Shown here piece by piece: positions 1 through 8,684 of a DNA stretch of 64,000 bases. The position numbers and the translations under genes are program-made. The notes beneath the pieces were generated by a model that saw only the letters and a list, made by a program, of their open reading frames with translations, did no database searches and was not told where the DNA came from. This DNA is from Falsigemmobacter intermedius (GTDB taxonomy: Bacteria > Pseudomonadota > Alphaproteobacteria > Rhodobacterales > Rhodobacteraceae): positions 1-64,000 of the forward strand of contig NZ_SBLC01000013.1 of NCBI RefSeq assembly GCF_004054105.1, in the 5' to 3' direction. Within the stretch, counting starts at the first letter, position 1; the number at the start of each line of letters is the position of its first letter.

Positions 1-2
1 CC

Positions 3-161
3 ATCGTCGACCGGAAAATCGTCATTCCGAAGAGCCTGAGGTTGCGAGTCGTGTAGTGTGAGAAAAACCGGGGCGTGCCGAGCAAAATCCGGCACTTCCT
101 CGATTTTCTGGTGAATGATTTGAAAAACAACGGGGCTTTCCGGCGCTCGGGCCCCGCCTGA
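3..161 (+). pseudogene. Probable C-terminal remnant of a LysR-type regulator, interrupted by a stop
   Basis: Frame 3 reads through the window edge. It gives a segment ending in LRLRVV, a TAG stop at 54-56, then CEKNRGVPSKIRHFLDFLVNDL and a TGA at 159-161. The part after the TAG looks like the usual C-terminal end of a LysR effector domain (a 'K.R.FLDFLV' helix), and the part before it fits the strand just upstream. Either a nonsense mutation broke the gene or the true gene ends at the TAG. Most of the gene lies outside the window, so this is only a pattern-based call. Confidence 0.4.
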
Positions 162-163
162 TC

Positions 164-1018
164 TCAGCGAAAGTCGAAGCCGCCCTCCTGGGTGCGGAAG
201 ATTTCCGCGCCGGTGTCGCTGTCGAAATGCGCCGGAAGGAGGCGCAGCCCCTCGTCCGCGGCCAGGGTCAGCAGACGGCGGCGGGTGGCGCGGGCGGTTT
301 GGGGGTCGCTGCAGTAGCGGCTGTTGAGGTCAGGGTTCAGGATCTGCACCGGGTGATGCAGAGCATCTGCGGCAAAGAGCACGCCCTGACCGCCGTCCCG
401 GAGCCGGTAGGCCATCTGCCCCGGCGTATGGCCATCGGCGGCAATGGCCTCCAGCGGGCCGATCTGCGCGCCCGGGCCGATGCGCCGGACAAGGCCTGCC
501 TCGAGAAGCGGCGCAATGCTGTCATCCCAGGGGTTGTTCCAGCGCGGATCGCGCCCCGCCGGTGCCGCAGAGGGGGCCAGCGCATCGAGATTGGCGCCCG
601 GAATGTGATGGGGAATGCCCGGAAAAGCGGGGACCGGCCCCTGCGGGCCATTGATGGTGCACCAGCCGATATGATCGACATGGCAATGGGTGATGACCAC
701 ATCGGTCACATCCTCCGGGCCGATCCCGGCAGGCGCGAGCAGCCGGTTCAGATCGCCCGGCAGATTGTGAAAACGCGGGCTCATCGGCCGGTCCTTCCCG
801 GCCCCCGCCCCGGCATCGAGCAGGATCACTTTGCCTTCGCCGCGGATGACCCACAGATGGATCGAGGTCAGGAAGAGATCCCCCACGGGGTCGAAAAAGG
901 GCGCTGAGACGATCCGCGGGTCATTCAGATCCGGCGTCTCAAGTCCGGGAAACAGGCCAAGCCCTTCTGATGCCACCATCTCGCGCAGCCGCGTGAGGTG
1001 AAATTTTCCGATCTGCAT
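164..1018 (-). CDS. MBL-fold metallo-hydrolase
   Basis: A 284-residue protein with the metallo-beta-lactamase zinc motif HCHVDH at residues 111-116. The preceding LLDAG strand is near residue 68, the third metal His lies in DGHTPGQ near 197, and an Asp in AADAL near 218. This is the layout of the lactonase/glyoxalase II-like hydrolases of the MBL superfamily. There is no signal peptide, so it should be cytoplasmic. It is transcribed alone, divergently from the enoyl-CoA hydratase at 1169. The substrate cannot be told from sequence; N-acyl homoserine lactonases share this fold, but nothing specific supports that here. Confidence 0.85.
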   Translation of the reverse strand: MQIGKFHLTRLREMVASEGLGLFPGLETPDLNDPRIVSAPFFDPVGDLFLTSIHLWVIRGEGKVILLDAGAGAGKDRPMSPRFHNLPGDLNRLLAPAGIGPEDVTDVVITHCHVDHIGWCTINGPQGPVPAFPGIPHHIPGANLDALAPSAAPAGRDPRWNNPWDDSIAPLLEAGLVRRIGPGAQIGPLEAIAADGHTPGQMAYRLRDGGQGVLFAADALHHPVQILNPDLNSRYCSDPQTARATRRRLLTLAADEGLRLLPAHFDSDTGAEIFRTQEGGFDFR

Positions 1019-1168
1019 AGGCCTGCCTCCCTGTCCATAAACCCTTTATCGCATCTTCGCGCGCGAGGACCATTTCTGAAATCCGAACAGCTACTTTTCA
1101 CTCTCGCAGCGGGATCGGGACAGGCTCAGCCTGTATAGACGGATCAGAGATCAGAAGGGTGACTTTTC

Positions 1169-1939
1169 ATGGAACTTCAGCATCATAACTTGACCATCTC
1201 GGAGGGGATCGCTGTCGTCACGATGAACCGTCCGCCGGTGAACGCGCAAAACCGCGGGATGCGCGAAGAGGGGATCCGCCTCTTCGACTGGCTGAGCGAT
1301 GCGCCTGAGGTGCGTGTGGTGATCCTGACCGGCTCGGGCGATGTGTTCTCGGCCGGCGCTGACATCAAAGAGCGTCGCGGCATGACCACCGAGCAGGGGG
1401 ATTACGTCCGTCACAACCGTCAGGTCCGCGAGTATTTCTACGCCATTGCCGATTGTGAAAAGCCGGTGATCGCGGCGGTGAACGGCCCCGCCATCGGCGC
1501 GGGCTTTGCGCTGATGCTGGCCAGCGACATCATGCTGGCCTCAGAGAACGCCTGGTTCCAGATGCCGGAAGTGAATGTCGGCCTGTCGGGCGGCAATGCT
1601 TTCGTCGCCAATACCTTCTCCAAAAGCCGGTCGCGGGCGATGTATATGACGGCCCGGAAATACCCGGCCTCAGAGCTTTACCGGCTGGGTGTGCTGGAAT
1701 GTGTTGTCCCGCGTGACGCGCTCATGGAAGAGGCCATGTCCTTCGCGCGCGATATCGCGGCCAAAAGCGCCCTGGCGATCGCCACCGCAAAACGCGCCTT
1801 CGTCACCGGAGACGGCATGGCCCCGCGCGATGCCTATCGCTTTGAGCAGGGCCTGACCGCAGCCATGTCGCGCAGCCGCGAGGCGAATGAAGCCCAGGCC
1901 GCCTTTGTGGAGAAGCGCGCCGCGCGCTACGAAGAGTAA
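1169..1939 (+). CDS. Enoyl-CoA hydratase/isomerase family protein
   Basis: A 256-residue crotonase-fold protein of standard length. The oxyanion-hole segments are visible: SAGADIKE near residue 65 and NGPAIGAGFAL near 105. These hold the acyl-CoA thioester carbonyl. It probably hydrates or isomerises an enoyl-CoA in fatty-acid or aromatic-acid breakdown, in the cytoplasm. An AGAAGG ribosome-binding site precedes the ATG. The gene stands alone with a strong hairpin after its stop, so its pathway partners are not local. A second, different crotonase is at 61545. Confidence 0.85.
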   Translation: MELQHHNLTISEGIAVVTMNRPPVNAQNRGMREEGIRLFDWLSDAPEVRVVILTGSGDVFSAGADIKERRGMTTEQGDYVRHNRQVREYFYAIADCEKPVIAAVNGPAIGAGFALMLASDIMLASENAWFQMPEVNVGLSGGNAFVANTFSKSRSRAMYMTARKYPASELYRLGVLECVVPRDALMEEAMSFARDIAAKSALAIATAKRAFVTGDGMAPRDAYRFEQGLTAAMSRSREANEAQAAFVEKRAARYEE

Positions 1940-1950
1940 GACCGCCTTGC

Positions 1951-1978
1951 GGGGGGCTGCCGGTACAGGCGGCCCCCC
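1951..1978. terminator. Strong hairpin between convergent genes
   Basis: An 11-bp stem (GGGGGGCTGCC pairing with GGCGGCCCCCC, one G-T wobble) closes a 6-base loop. It lies 11 bases after the enoyl-CoA hydratase stop and before the stop of the convergent gene at 2012. There is no clear T run, so it may act in both directions or mainly protect 3' ends. Confidence 0.6.
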
Positions 1979-2011
1979 CTCGCGCTGATCGTCTGGCGTG
2001 ACAGCCGCCTG

Positions 2012-2599
2012 TCACGGGAAGGTGACGATCTCAGACATCACACGGGCGGCTCTTTCGACGGACCAGCCGACGGTCAGGGCGCTTTCGGTGTTTTGCGGCG
2101 CGGCAAAGCCGTTCGCCCATGCGATGCTGACACTCAGGTTCTCAAGATAAAGCTCCGGGGCCAGCATGCCGAGAGCTTCTGAAAATTCCGGCGTTTTCAA
2201 GAACATAAGCCAAGCACCCTTAAGGTCTTTGCCGATCTCTTCGGGCAGATCATAAGCCGCTTTGATCACAGCGGCGGCCGCCCTGGGCAGGGGGCTTTCG
2301 TGCACAACGATCTGCGCGGTCAGCGCGCTTGGGGCGCTCCAGTCCTCTCCCGCCAGCGTTTTCCCCTCCAGGGCTTTTGCCGCAGGCCGGTTGTACCAGG
2401 TGCAGACGAGGCGCGCCTCATCCGGGGCGTGCTGCCAGCCCTCATCGGGGGCGGGGGTCATTTCGGTTGCCGGGGCACCGATCGTTATTGCAAGCGTGGC
2501 GCAGTCATAGGGCAGGGTTTCGGCAGAGCGGGCGGCAGTCCAGGGCAGGGCGAGAAGCCCCAGGGCGGTCCCTGCACAAAGGCGGATCAGATCAGGCAT
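2012..2599 (-). CDS. Exported protein of unknown function
   Basis: A 195-residue protein that I do not recognise. It begins with a typical Sec signal peptide: a hydrophobic stretch from about residue 5 to 20, then a probable cleavage site at ARSAE. Two cysteines, near residues 33 and 66, could form a disulfide in the periplasm. No catalytic motif is visible. It is transcribed alone, separated by 164 bases from the phosphatase gene upstream on the same strand and convergent with the enoyl-CoA hydratase. Confidence 0.6.
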   Translation of the reverse strand: MPDLIRLCAGTALGLLALPWTAARSAETLPYDCATLAITIGAPATEMTPAPDEGWQHAPDEARLVCTWYNRPAAKALEGKTLAGEDWSAPSALTAQIVVHESPLPRAAAAVIKAAYDLPEEIGKDLKGAWLMFLKTPEFSEALGMLAPELYLENLSVSIAWANGFAAPQNTESALTVGWSVERAARVMSEIVTFP

Positions 2600-2763
2600 C
2601 AGCGTCGTCTCATTCAGAAAAGTTCACTCCCTGTGGAAGACGCAGCGCCGCGCCCGGATCCTGGCGGGAAGATGAAAAAGAACAGCGCATTGCAGCGCGG
2701 CCTCAGTCTCCCGGGGCCGCGCTGCCGTCTTTTGCTCACCGATGGAGCGCCGGAGCGGGGGGC

Positions 2764-3210
2764 TCAGAAATCCCCCGGGGCACATTGCAGACAGGTCAGA
2801 CCCGCCTCGCGCCAGAAAGCCACCACGGAGCTGCGGTCGTCCACCACCAGCCAGGGGGCATAGCCGTCCGCGCGGATGCGGCTCAGGGCGCGGGATTTCA
2901 CCACCGGATCGGGCAGAGCATCCTCATCGGGCTGGCGCAGATAGATCGCGTCAAAAGGGATGCCGTTTTGCGAAAGCCAGGCCTCGGTGCGCGGCTGCCA
3001 GCCAGAGGGGCGGCCCGAGCAAAGGACGATCTGTTCCCCGCTTTCTTTCAGATACGACAGCAGCTTGGCGACCGGCGCGATAACCGGGGCTTCGGACATT
3101 GCCTCGTGAAAGGCCTCCCAGTGTTTCTCTTCGCCATGGACCAGGTGGCCCAGCCGGTCGGCGTCGAAATGCGCAAGGGTGCCGTCGATGTCAAAGATGA
3201 CGCAGCTCAT
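2764..3210 (-). CDS. HAD-superfamily phosphatase, PNKP 3'-phosphatase-like
   Basis: A 148-residue HAD phosphatase. Motif I is DIDGTLA with the nucleophile Asp7 and general acid Asp9. The next motif contains CSGRPSGW, a conserved Lys lies in PVVKSRAL, and the acidic motif is VVDDRSS. The small size and the SGR motif resemble the 3'-phosphatase domain of T4-type polynucleotide kinase-phosphatase. It is the last gene of the Pho-box operon and overlaps the preceding phosphatase gene by 4 bases (ATGA), so translation is coupled. It probably removes phosphate from the imported compound or its breakdown product. The exact substrate is unknown. Confidence 0.75.
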   Translation of the reverse strand: MSCVIFDIDGTLAHFDADRLGHLVHGEEKHWEAFHEAMSEAPVIAPVAKLLSYLKESGEQIVLCSGRPSGWQPRTEAWLSQNGIPFDAIYLRQPDEDALPDPVVKSRALSRIRADGYAPWLVVDDRSSVVAFWREAGLTCLQCAPGDF

Positions 3211-3764
3211 AGGGGGGTCTTTCCGTCAAAAACAGTTTCTTCAAAGCCGCCGGAGGTGCGGGGCGTGAACAGGAGGGGGGTGGTGTTTGGCGGGCTCGCG
3301 CCGCCGTAGTCGCCCCCCGTCAGGGCGCGGGCGGCGCGGATGACGCCGGAATGTGCAACCAGCACCGGCAGAGCGGGGCCGGCCGCGCCAAGGCAGTCCC
3401 GGAGCGCCAGGGCCACGCGGGCCAGCATCTCCTCCCAGGCCTCGCCGCCTGAGGGATGCGACAGGCGCGGGGGCTGCTCGCTCAGGGGGCGGCCCTCAAA
3501 GAGGCCCCAGTCCCGCTCCCGCAGGCCAGGGTGGGCGGTCAGGCTGTGCCCTGGAAAGATCAGCGCGGCGGTGTCTTTAGCGCGCTGCTGCGGGCTGCAG
3601 AACACCCGGATTTCCCGGGGCCAGGGCCGGGCTGAGAGGGCTGCGGCGGCCGCCCGCCCGGTTCCGGTCAGCATGGCCTCGGTCCGGCCTGCGATCACGC
3701 CGTCGCGGTTGGCGTCGGTCTGGCCGTGGCGGATCAGCACGAAGGCTTTTTGCGGCAGGCTCAC
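3207..3764 (-). CDS. Histidine phosphatase family protein
   Basis: A 185-residue protein of the phosphoglycerate mutase/acid phosphatase branch. The phospho-acceptor motif is IRHGQT (His13), and the second catalytic His is in LVAHSGVIRA near residue 138. A conserved RERDWGLFEGR segment lies between them. It has no signal peptide and should be a cytoplasmic phosphomonoesterase. It overlaps its neighbours by 4 bases on both sides and is fifth in the six-gene operon that starts at 8613. Its place next to a HAD phosphatase and an importer suggests that it dephosphorylates an imported phosphate ester. Confidence 0.85.
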   Translation of the reverse strand: MSLPQKAFVLIRHGQTDANRDGVIAGRTEAMLTGTGRAAAAALSARPWPREIRVFCSPQQRAKDTAALIFPGHSLTAHPGLRERDWGLFEGRPLSEQPPRLSHPSGGEAWEEMLARVALALRDCLGAAGPALPVLVAHSGVIRAARALTGGDYGGASPPNTTPLLFTPRTSGGFEETVFDGKTPL

Positions 3765-4870
3765 AGCAGAACCTTTCCGCCCAAAAGCACATCGGGCCCG
3801 GATTCCAGCAGATAATCTTCCGGCACCGGGCAGAAGAGCGGTGCAAAGCGCCGCGCCCCGATCCGGCGCAGGAGCGCGCGCTGATCGGCCAGCGGCGGGT
3901 GCACGTTCCAGCGCAGGAACTGCCCGCCATGGGCCGCGACGGCCCGGGCATGGGCCGTCATATGGCCGGTGAAAATCACCACCCCGCGCCGCCCCAGACG
4001 GCCGCTGTCGCGCCAGTCCTGCACCAGACGCCAGGCCATGCCGCCATCGGCATTGGGCGTGTCGCAGAGCAGATATCGCGCCGCGGGATCAAAGGGCTGG
4101 TCTAGCAGGGGGCGCAGGGCCGCTGCCGCCTTCGTGACCCCGCCGGAGGCCAGCCCTTGGGCAATCGCATCGCGGCAGGCGTCATCCAGTGTGACTGAGC
4201 CACGGGGCAGCAGATGCAGCGCCAGTTCTCCGGCGCGGCCTGAGGGGGGCACCGGAAAGAGCACCTGCACCTCCGGCTCCAGTGCATCAAGTGCCGCGTC
4301 GAGAAGGCGGCGGCGCTCTTCCTGGCTGACGGTTTCCATCTGATACGAGCAGTCGATCAGCGCGGTCCCTGCCGCAGGCGGGGGATCAAAGGCAAACCAG
4401 GTGGATTCCTCTGACCAGTCGCCGGAATAAAAAAGCCCCTCTGCGCCCAGGTTGAAATGCATCCAGACCCCGCCAAGCGCATGGCCGTTGCGCCCCGTCG
4501 TCAGGGTCACCCCGTCGATCACCGTCTCTCCCTTCTCGGGCAGCAGGCGCAGGCGCGCGCCGGGGGGCAGGGCGCGGGCGGTCCGGGCGGTGCAGGCGAT
4601 CGGAAGGCCCGCCCGGATCACATGGGCCGCGCCGCCGATATGGTCGATGTGGTCATGGGTGATAAAGACCTCATCCGCACCGATCAGCCAGTCGGGGTTA
4701 AAGGGCGAGCTGGCCTCCGGTCCGAAACCGGCATCGAGAAGCCACATCCGCCGCCCCGTCCAGAGCCGGATACAGGCGGGGCCCTTCTCGCCAAGACCCG
4801 AGAGCACCTCAATATAGGGCAGGGTGCCGCGCTGCCCCTGATCGGGGGCGGTCATCGGATAGTCACGCAT
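3761..4870 (-). CDS. MBL-fold hydrolase, possible phosphodiesterase
   Basis: A 369-residue protein. The metal motif HDHIDH is at residues 72-77. Further metal-binding candidates are the His in GHALGGVW and the Asp in YSGDWSEE, and a late FTGHMTAHA motif recalls the larger phosphodiesterase or beta-CASP-type members. The start is supported by GGGAGG six bases upstream and overlaps the ATPase gene by 8 bases. Sitting between an ABC importer and two phosphatases under a Pho box, it may cleave a phosphodiester before the monoesterases act. That role is inferred; only the fold is secure. Confidence 0.75.
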   Translation of the reverse strand: MRDYPMTAPDQGQRGTLPYIEVLSGLGEKGPACIRLWTGRRMWLLDAGFGPEASSPFNPDWLIGADEVFITHDHIDHIGGAAHVIRAGLPIACTARTARALPPGARLRLLPEKGETVIDGVTLTTGRNGHALGGVWMHFNLGAEGLFYSGDWSEESTWFAFDPPPAAGTALIDCSYQMETVSQEERRRLLDAALDALEPEVQVLFPVPPSGRAGELALHLLPRGSVTLDDACRDAIAQGLASGGVTKAAAALRPLLDQPFDPAARYLLCDTPNADGGMAWRLVQDWRDSGRLGRRGVVIFTGHMTAHARAVAAHGGQFLRWNVHPPLADQRALLRRIGARRFAPLFCPVPEDYLLESGPDVLLGGKVLL

Positions 4871-5951
4871 GCTGCGCCTCCCTCAGGGGCAGGACGGCGG
4901 GGCTTTGCGTGTCGCGAAAGGCCCAGGGGCTGCGCAGCGCCAGCCGCAGCGTCTCACCCGGACGGGCCCGGGTGGCAGAGCGCGCGATCAGCGTCTCGCC
5001 CTCGGTTTCAAGGCCCAGCCGGAAGGCACCGCCGGTATAGGTACAGCTGCTGACGCGGGCTGAAATCGGCCCCTCGGGCGTGATCTGCACGTCTTCGGGG
5101 CGGATGCACAGATGGCTCACCTGAGGGCCTGCGGCCCGCGCCAGGATCTGCTGGCCCATGGCCTCAACCCGGATCATGTCCGCATTGAAAAGCCCCGCGC
5201 GGCTGACGCAGACCACCGCGCCGTCGCCGACAAAGCCTGCCACGAAACTGTCGCAGGGGCGTGAGTAAAGCACCTCGGGCGCATCGAACTGACGGATCAC
5301 GCCCTCTTTCATGACGGCCACCCGATCGGCGAGGGCCAGGGCCTCGCTCTGGTCATGGGTGACATAGAGCATGGTTGCCCCGGTGCGGCGGTGAAAGGCG
5401 GCAAAAGCCTCCTGCATCGCGGCCCGCAGCGCCAGATCCAGGTTGGCGAGCGGCTCATCAAGCAGCACTGCCTGCGGATCGGCCACGAGGCACCGCGCCA
5501 GCGCCACCCGCTGCCGCTGCCCGCCCGAAAGCTCGGCAGGTGCGCGGTGGGCATAGGGCGTAAGCCCCGTCACCGCCATGGCGGCGGCGACCCGAAGCTC
5601 GCGCTCTGCGCGCGGCACTTTGCGCACCTCCAGCGGATAGGCGATGTTGCGTGCCACCGACATATGCGGCCAGAGCGCATAGGACTGAAACACAATGCCG
5701 ATGTTGCGCTCTTCGGGGGTGACAAAGGCGCGGGGGCGGGTGGCATCGGCCAGCACACGCCCGCCAAGGGAGAGGCTGCCCCCGGTCGGGGCTTCAAAAC
5801 CTGCGGTCAGCCGCAGAAGGGTGGTCTTGCCGCAGCCCGAGGGGCCAAGCAGCGCCACAAATTCCCCCGAGCCGATGGTCGCATCGATCCCGCGCAGCGC
5901 CGGGGCACCATTGAAGGTCTTGCTCAGACCCGAGAATGTCAGCTCTGCCAC
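4863..5951 (-). CDS. ABC transporter ATP-binding protein, FbpC/PotA type
   Basis: A 362-residue ATPase. Walker A is GPSGCGKTT at about residues 36-44, the signature is LSGGQRQR, Walker B is AVLLDEPLANLD, and the switch His is in YVTHDQ. The C-terminal third looks like a TOBE domain, as in the ferric-iron/spermidine/phosphonate importers. It overlaps the permease gene by 13 bases and the MBL gene by 8. It powers uptake by the adjacent fused permease. The 'iron' label often given to this family is not supported here because the neighbours are phosphatases and the promoter has a Pho box. Confidence 0.9.
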   Translation of the reverse strand: MAELTFSGLSKTFNGAPALRGIDATIGSGEFVALLGPSGCGKTTLLRLTAGFEAPTGGSLSLGGRVLADATRPRAFVTPEERNIGIVFQSYALWPHMSVARNIAYPLEVRKVPRAERELRVAAAMAVTGLTPYAHRAPAELSGGQRQRVALARCLVADPQAVLLDEPLANLDLALRAAMQEAFAAFHRRTGATMLYVTHDQSEALALADRVAVMKEGVIRQFDAPEVLYSRPCDSFVAGFVGDGAVVCVSRAGLFNADMIRVEAMGQQILARAAGPQVSHLCIRPEDVQITPEGPISARVSSCTYTGGAFRLGLETEGETLIARSATRARPGETLRLALRSPWAFRDTQSPAVLPLREAQHA

Positions 5952-7645
5952 GGCACAGCTCCTTTCGGAAGGCGGGCCGAGGCGATCTGCACAAGACCCA
6001 TCAGAAGAATGACAAGAAAGACGATGGAGGCGGCGAGCGCTGAGGCCATGACCGTCTCGCCGCTTTCCTCAAGCGAGAAGATCACCACGCCGAGCGTCTC
6101 GGTCCCGGCAGCCCAGAGCAGGGCGGAGACCGTCAGCTCATTGACCGCCGTCAGGAAAACCAGGATCGCGCCCGCCGCCGCCGCCGGGGCGCAAAGCGGC
6201 AGAACGATCGTCACCAGGCGGCGCAGAAGCCCCGCACCGGTGCTGGCGGCCGCCTCCTCCATGGCGATGTCGAGCTGACCCACAGCGGCCTGCACCGGGC
6301 GCAGCATGACCACCAGAAACCGTGCCAGATAGGCCAGCAGGATCAGCGTCAGCGTGCCGTAAAGCGTCACATCCAGAAGCGGCACCCGCATGAAGGTCAG
6401 GATGGCGGCAATGGCCAGCACCACACCGGGCAGCGCATAGGGCAGATCCACCAGGAGATCGAGCGCCCGGGTCAGCCGGGTCGGGCGCCGTGCGATCACC
6501 CAGGCCAGCGGCACCGCCACCACCATCAGGATCACCGCCGCCGCCAGCGCCAGCCCCAGGGAGTTCAGATAGGCCCGCTGCGTGACCGGCTGGCGGAAGA
6601 GCACCTCCGCCCAGGCTTTGAGCGTGGCGGTCTCGGCACTCAGTGCCACACCGTAGGCCGGGATGAGCGAGGTCGCCAGAAGGGCTGCCAGCGGCACCAC
6701 CAGGATCAGGAAAATAAAGGCCCAGAGCGCGATTTCCACCGCCAGCCGCGCCCGGCCCAGCCGGATCGACAGCGGCTGCCCCGAGAGGCCCACCAGGTTA
6801 TAGCTGCGCCGCTTCAGCAGCAGACGGTTGGCCACCACGCCAAGGATCGCAACCGAGCCGATCAGCAGCGCCAGCACCGCCACTTCCGGCAGAACCGAAG
6901 GCCCCATGCCTGAGAGGCGCTGATAGATCAGCGTCGGCAGCGTCGAATAGCGGGCGGGGATCCCGAGCATGGCCGGGATGCCGAAATTGCCAAGCGCGGT
7001 GACAAAGGTCATGGCCGCACCGGCGGCAAGGCCGGCTGCGCTCAGCGGCAGCACGACCTGCGCCCAGACCCGCAGGCCCCGCGCACCCGAGATGCGGGCG
7101 GCTTCGACCAGATCCGAAGGGATCATCCTCAGGCTGGCCCGAAGCGTCAGAAAAACGATCGAGACATGCTGAATGCCGAGCAGAAGGATAATCCCGCCTG
7201 CCGAATGCAGCGGCTGCGGGCTGCCCATCGGCGGCGCAAGGCCAAGGGTTTTCAGCAGAACCGAAGACGGCCCCGTGACCTGCATCCAGGCCAGCGCCGT
7301 GATCTGCGGCGGGATCATCATCGGGATCATCAGACAGAAGATCAGCGCGGCTTTGCCCCGGATGTCCGTCAGCGCGACCAGAAAGGCAAAAACAGAACCG
7401 ATGAGAACAGAGATCAGCGTGCCGCCCCCGGCGGTGATCAGCGAATGGCCAAGCGCGGTGAGCGTGCTTTCCCGCGTCAGCACCCCGCCCAGGTGCGAGA
7501 GGGTCATGCCCCCTGTGCCGCCGAAAGCCTCAATCCCGAGACGGATCACCGGCCCCAGTGCAATCACAAAGACCGGGATCAGAAGAATCGGGATCAGCCG
7601 GTCGGAAAACCGGCTGCCCCCCTGTAAAGTCGCGGTGCCGCTCAT
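5939..7645 (-). CDS. ABC transporter permease with two fused membrane domains
   Basis: A 568-residue inner-membrane protein built as a tandem of two binding-protein-dependent permease domains, about residues 1-280 and 290-568. Each has several hydrophobic segments and a cytoplasmic EAA-type loop (DLVEAARISGARGL and MEEAAASTGAGLL). This fused layout is typical of FbpB/AfuB-type permeases. Its stop overlaps the ATPase start and its start overlaps the binding-protein stop by 4 bases. Related fused systems carry ferric iron, 2-aminoethylphosphonate or hexose phosphates; the local phosphatases favour a phosphorylated solute. Confidence 0.9.
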   Translation of the reverse strand: MSGTATLQGGSRFSDRLIPILLIPVFVIALGPVIRLGIEAFGGTGGMTLSHLGGVLTRESTLTALGHSLITAGGGTLISVLIGSVFAFLVALTDIRGKAALIFCLMIPMMIPPQITALAWMQVTGPSSVLLKTLGLAPPMGSPQPLHSAGGIILLLGIQHVSIVFLTLRASLRMIPSDLVEAARISGARGLRVWAQVVLPLSAAGLAAGAAMTFVTALGNFGIPAMLGIPARYSTLPTLIYQRLSGMGPSVLPEVAVLALLIGSVAILGVVANRLLLKRRSYNLVGLSGQPLSIRLGRARLAVEIALWAFIFLILVVPLAALLATSLIPAYGVALSAETATLKAWAEVLFRQPVTQRAYLNSLGLALAAAVILMVVAVPLAWVIARRPTRLTRALDLLVDLPYALPGVVLAIAAILTFMRVPLLDVTLYGTLTLILLAYLARFLVVMLRPVQAAVGQLDIAMEEAAASTGAGLLRRLVTIVLPLCAPAAAAGAILVFLTAVNELTVSALLWAAGTETLGVVIFSLEESGETVMASALAASIVFLVILLMGLVQIASARLPKGAVPWQS

Positions 7646-8613
7646 TTGATGCCGAAGATCTCAGAGAATTTCGCTTTGTTGGTCTCGGTCGCCTCGAGCG
7701 CCGCACCGGCCTCAAAGGTCAGAAGCTTCAGGCTGTCGCGGGCGGGAAACCCTGCGGGGCTGTCGATGCCGTTGCGGGCGGGAATATAGCCCATTTCGGC
7801 GACGAGGTTCTGACCGGCCTCGGAGATCACGAAGTCGACGAATTTCTGCGCGGCCTCGAGGTTCTTGGTGCCCTCAACAATGGCGACCGGCTCGGTCACC
7901 CAGGTCACGCCCTCTTCGGGGATGATGAACTCAATGGGCGAGCCCTCGGCTTTCGCCCGAAGCGCCATGTAATCGACCAGCACGCCATAGGGTTTCTCCC
8001 CCGAAGCCACCGCCTTGAACACACCGCCATTGCCGCCATCGGCGCGGGTTTCATTGGCGGCCAGGGCCTCATAATAGGGCCAGCCAAGCGCTGCATCCGA
8101 GGTGAGCGTGGTCATATGGATCATCGCAGCGCCCGAATAAAGCGGCGAGGCCATGGCCACGAGGCCCTTATACTCCGGCTTTGCCAGATCCGCCCAGGAG
8201 GCCGGGATCTGTTTGGCTTCCGTGTGATAGGCGATGCCGGTGGTGATCAGCTTGGTCGAGTGGTAATAGCCCTCGGCGCTGTAAAGGGCCGGGTCATAGG
8301 CCGCTGCCTCGGGGGATTTATAGGCGGCGATGCGGCCTTCTTTCACCAGTCCTTCAAGGGTAACGGAATCTGCGATCAGCAGCACATCGGGCTGACCAGC
8401 CCCGGCGGCTTTCTCGGCATTCATCCGCGCCATCAGCTGGGTGGTGCCGTCGCGGACCCAGTCCACGGTGATGCCGGGATGGGCCGCCTGAAAGGCGTCG
8501 ACGGTCTTTTGCGCATCGGCATTGGGCTGCGAGGTATAAAGCTTCAGCGTTTCGGCAGAGGCAGCAAAGGGGAGCGCCAGAGGCAGAACCAGGCTGAGGG
8601 CGAAGCGGGTCAT
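7642..8613 (-). CDS. Periplasmic substrate-binding protein of the Pho-box importer
   Basis: A 323-residue protein with a clear Sec signal (hydrophobic core to residue 18, cleavage after ASA). It is a family-1 extracellular solute-binding protein of the FbpA/AfuA/PhnS type, recognised from LYTSQPNADAQ at the N-terminus, the PDVLLIADS strand and GVTWVTEPVAI. It is the first gene of the six-gene operon. A CAGGAG site lies upstream of the ATG, a DeoR-like palindrome about 22 bases upstream, and a Pho box about 72 bases upstream. It should deliver the ligand to the fused permease. A phosphonate or phosphate ester is inferred from context. Confidence 0.85.
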   Translation of the reverse strand: MTRFALSLVLPLALPFAASAETLKLYTSQPNADAQKTVDAFQAAHPGITVDWVRDGTTQLMARMNAEKAAGAGQPDVLLIADSVTLEGLVKEGRIAAYKSPEAAAYDPALYSAEGYYHSTKLITTGIAYHTEAKQIPASWADLAKPEYKGLVAMASPLYSGAAMIHMTTLTSDAALGWPYYEALAANETRADGGNGGVFKAVASGEKPYGVLVDYMALRAKAEGSPIEFIIPEEGVTWVTEPVAIVEGTKNLEAAQKFVDFVISEAGQNLVAEMGYIPARNGIDSPAGFPARDSLKLLTFEAGAALEATETNKAKFSEIFGIK

Positions 8614-8634
8614 ATCGTAACTCCTGAGCGGCGT

Positions 8635-8646
8635 TTTCGTTCGAAA
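8635..8646. promoter_or_regulatory. Candidate DeoR-family operator TTTCG-TT-CGAAA
   Basis: A 12-base palindrome, TTTCGTTCGAAA, lies in the leader of the binding-protein gene, between it and the divergent deoR-type gene. TTTCG and CGAAA half-sites are common in operators of GlpR/DeoR-type regulators of sugar-phosphate metabolism. The assignment is by resemblance and position only. Confidence 0.45.
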
Positions 8647-8684
8647 GCCATCTGCTTCCGTTGCTGCCCTTCTGGCGGTGCTGC

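Noticed and set aside
5939-8613. Ferric-iron (Fbp) transporter as the firm name for the first ABC system
   Set aside because: The family also carries phosphonates and sugar phosphates, and the Pho box plus the phosphatase genes point away from iron.
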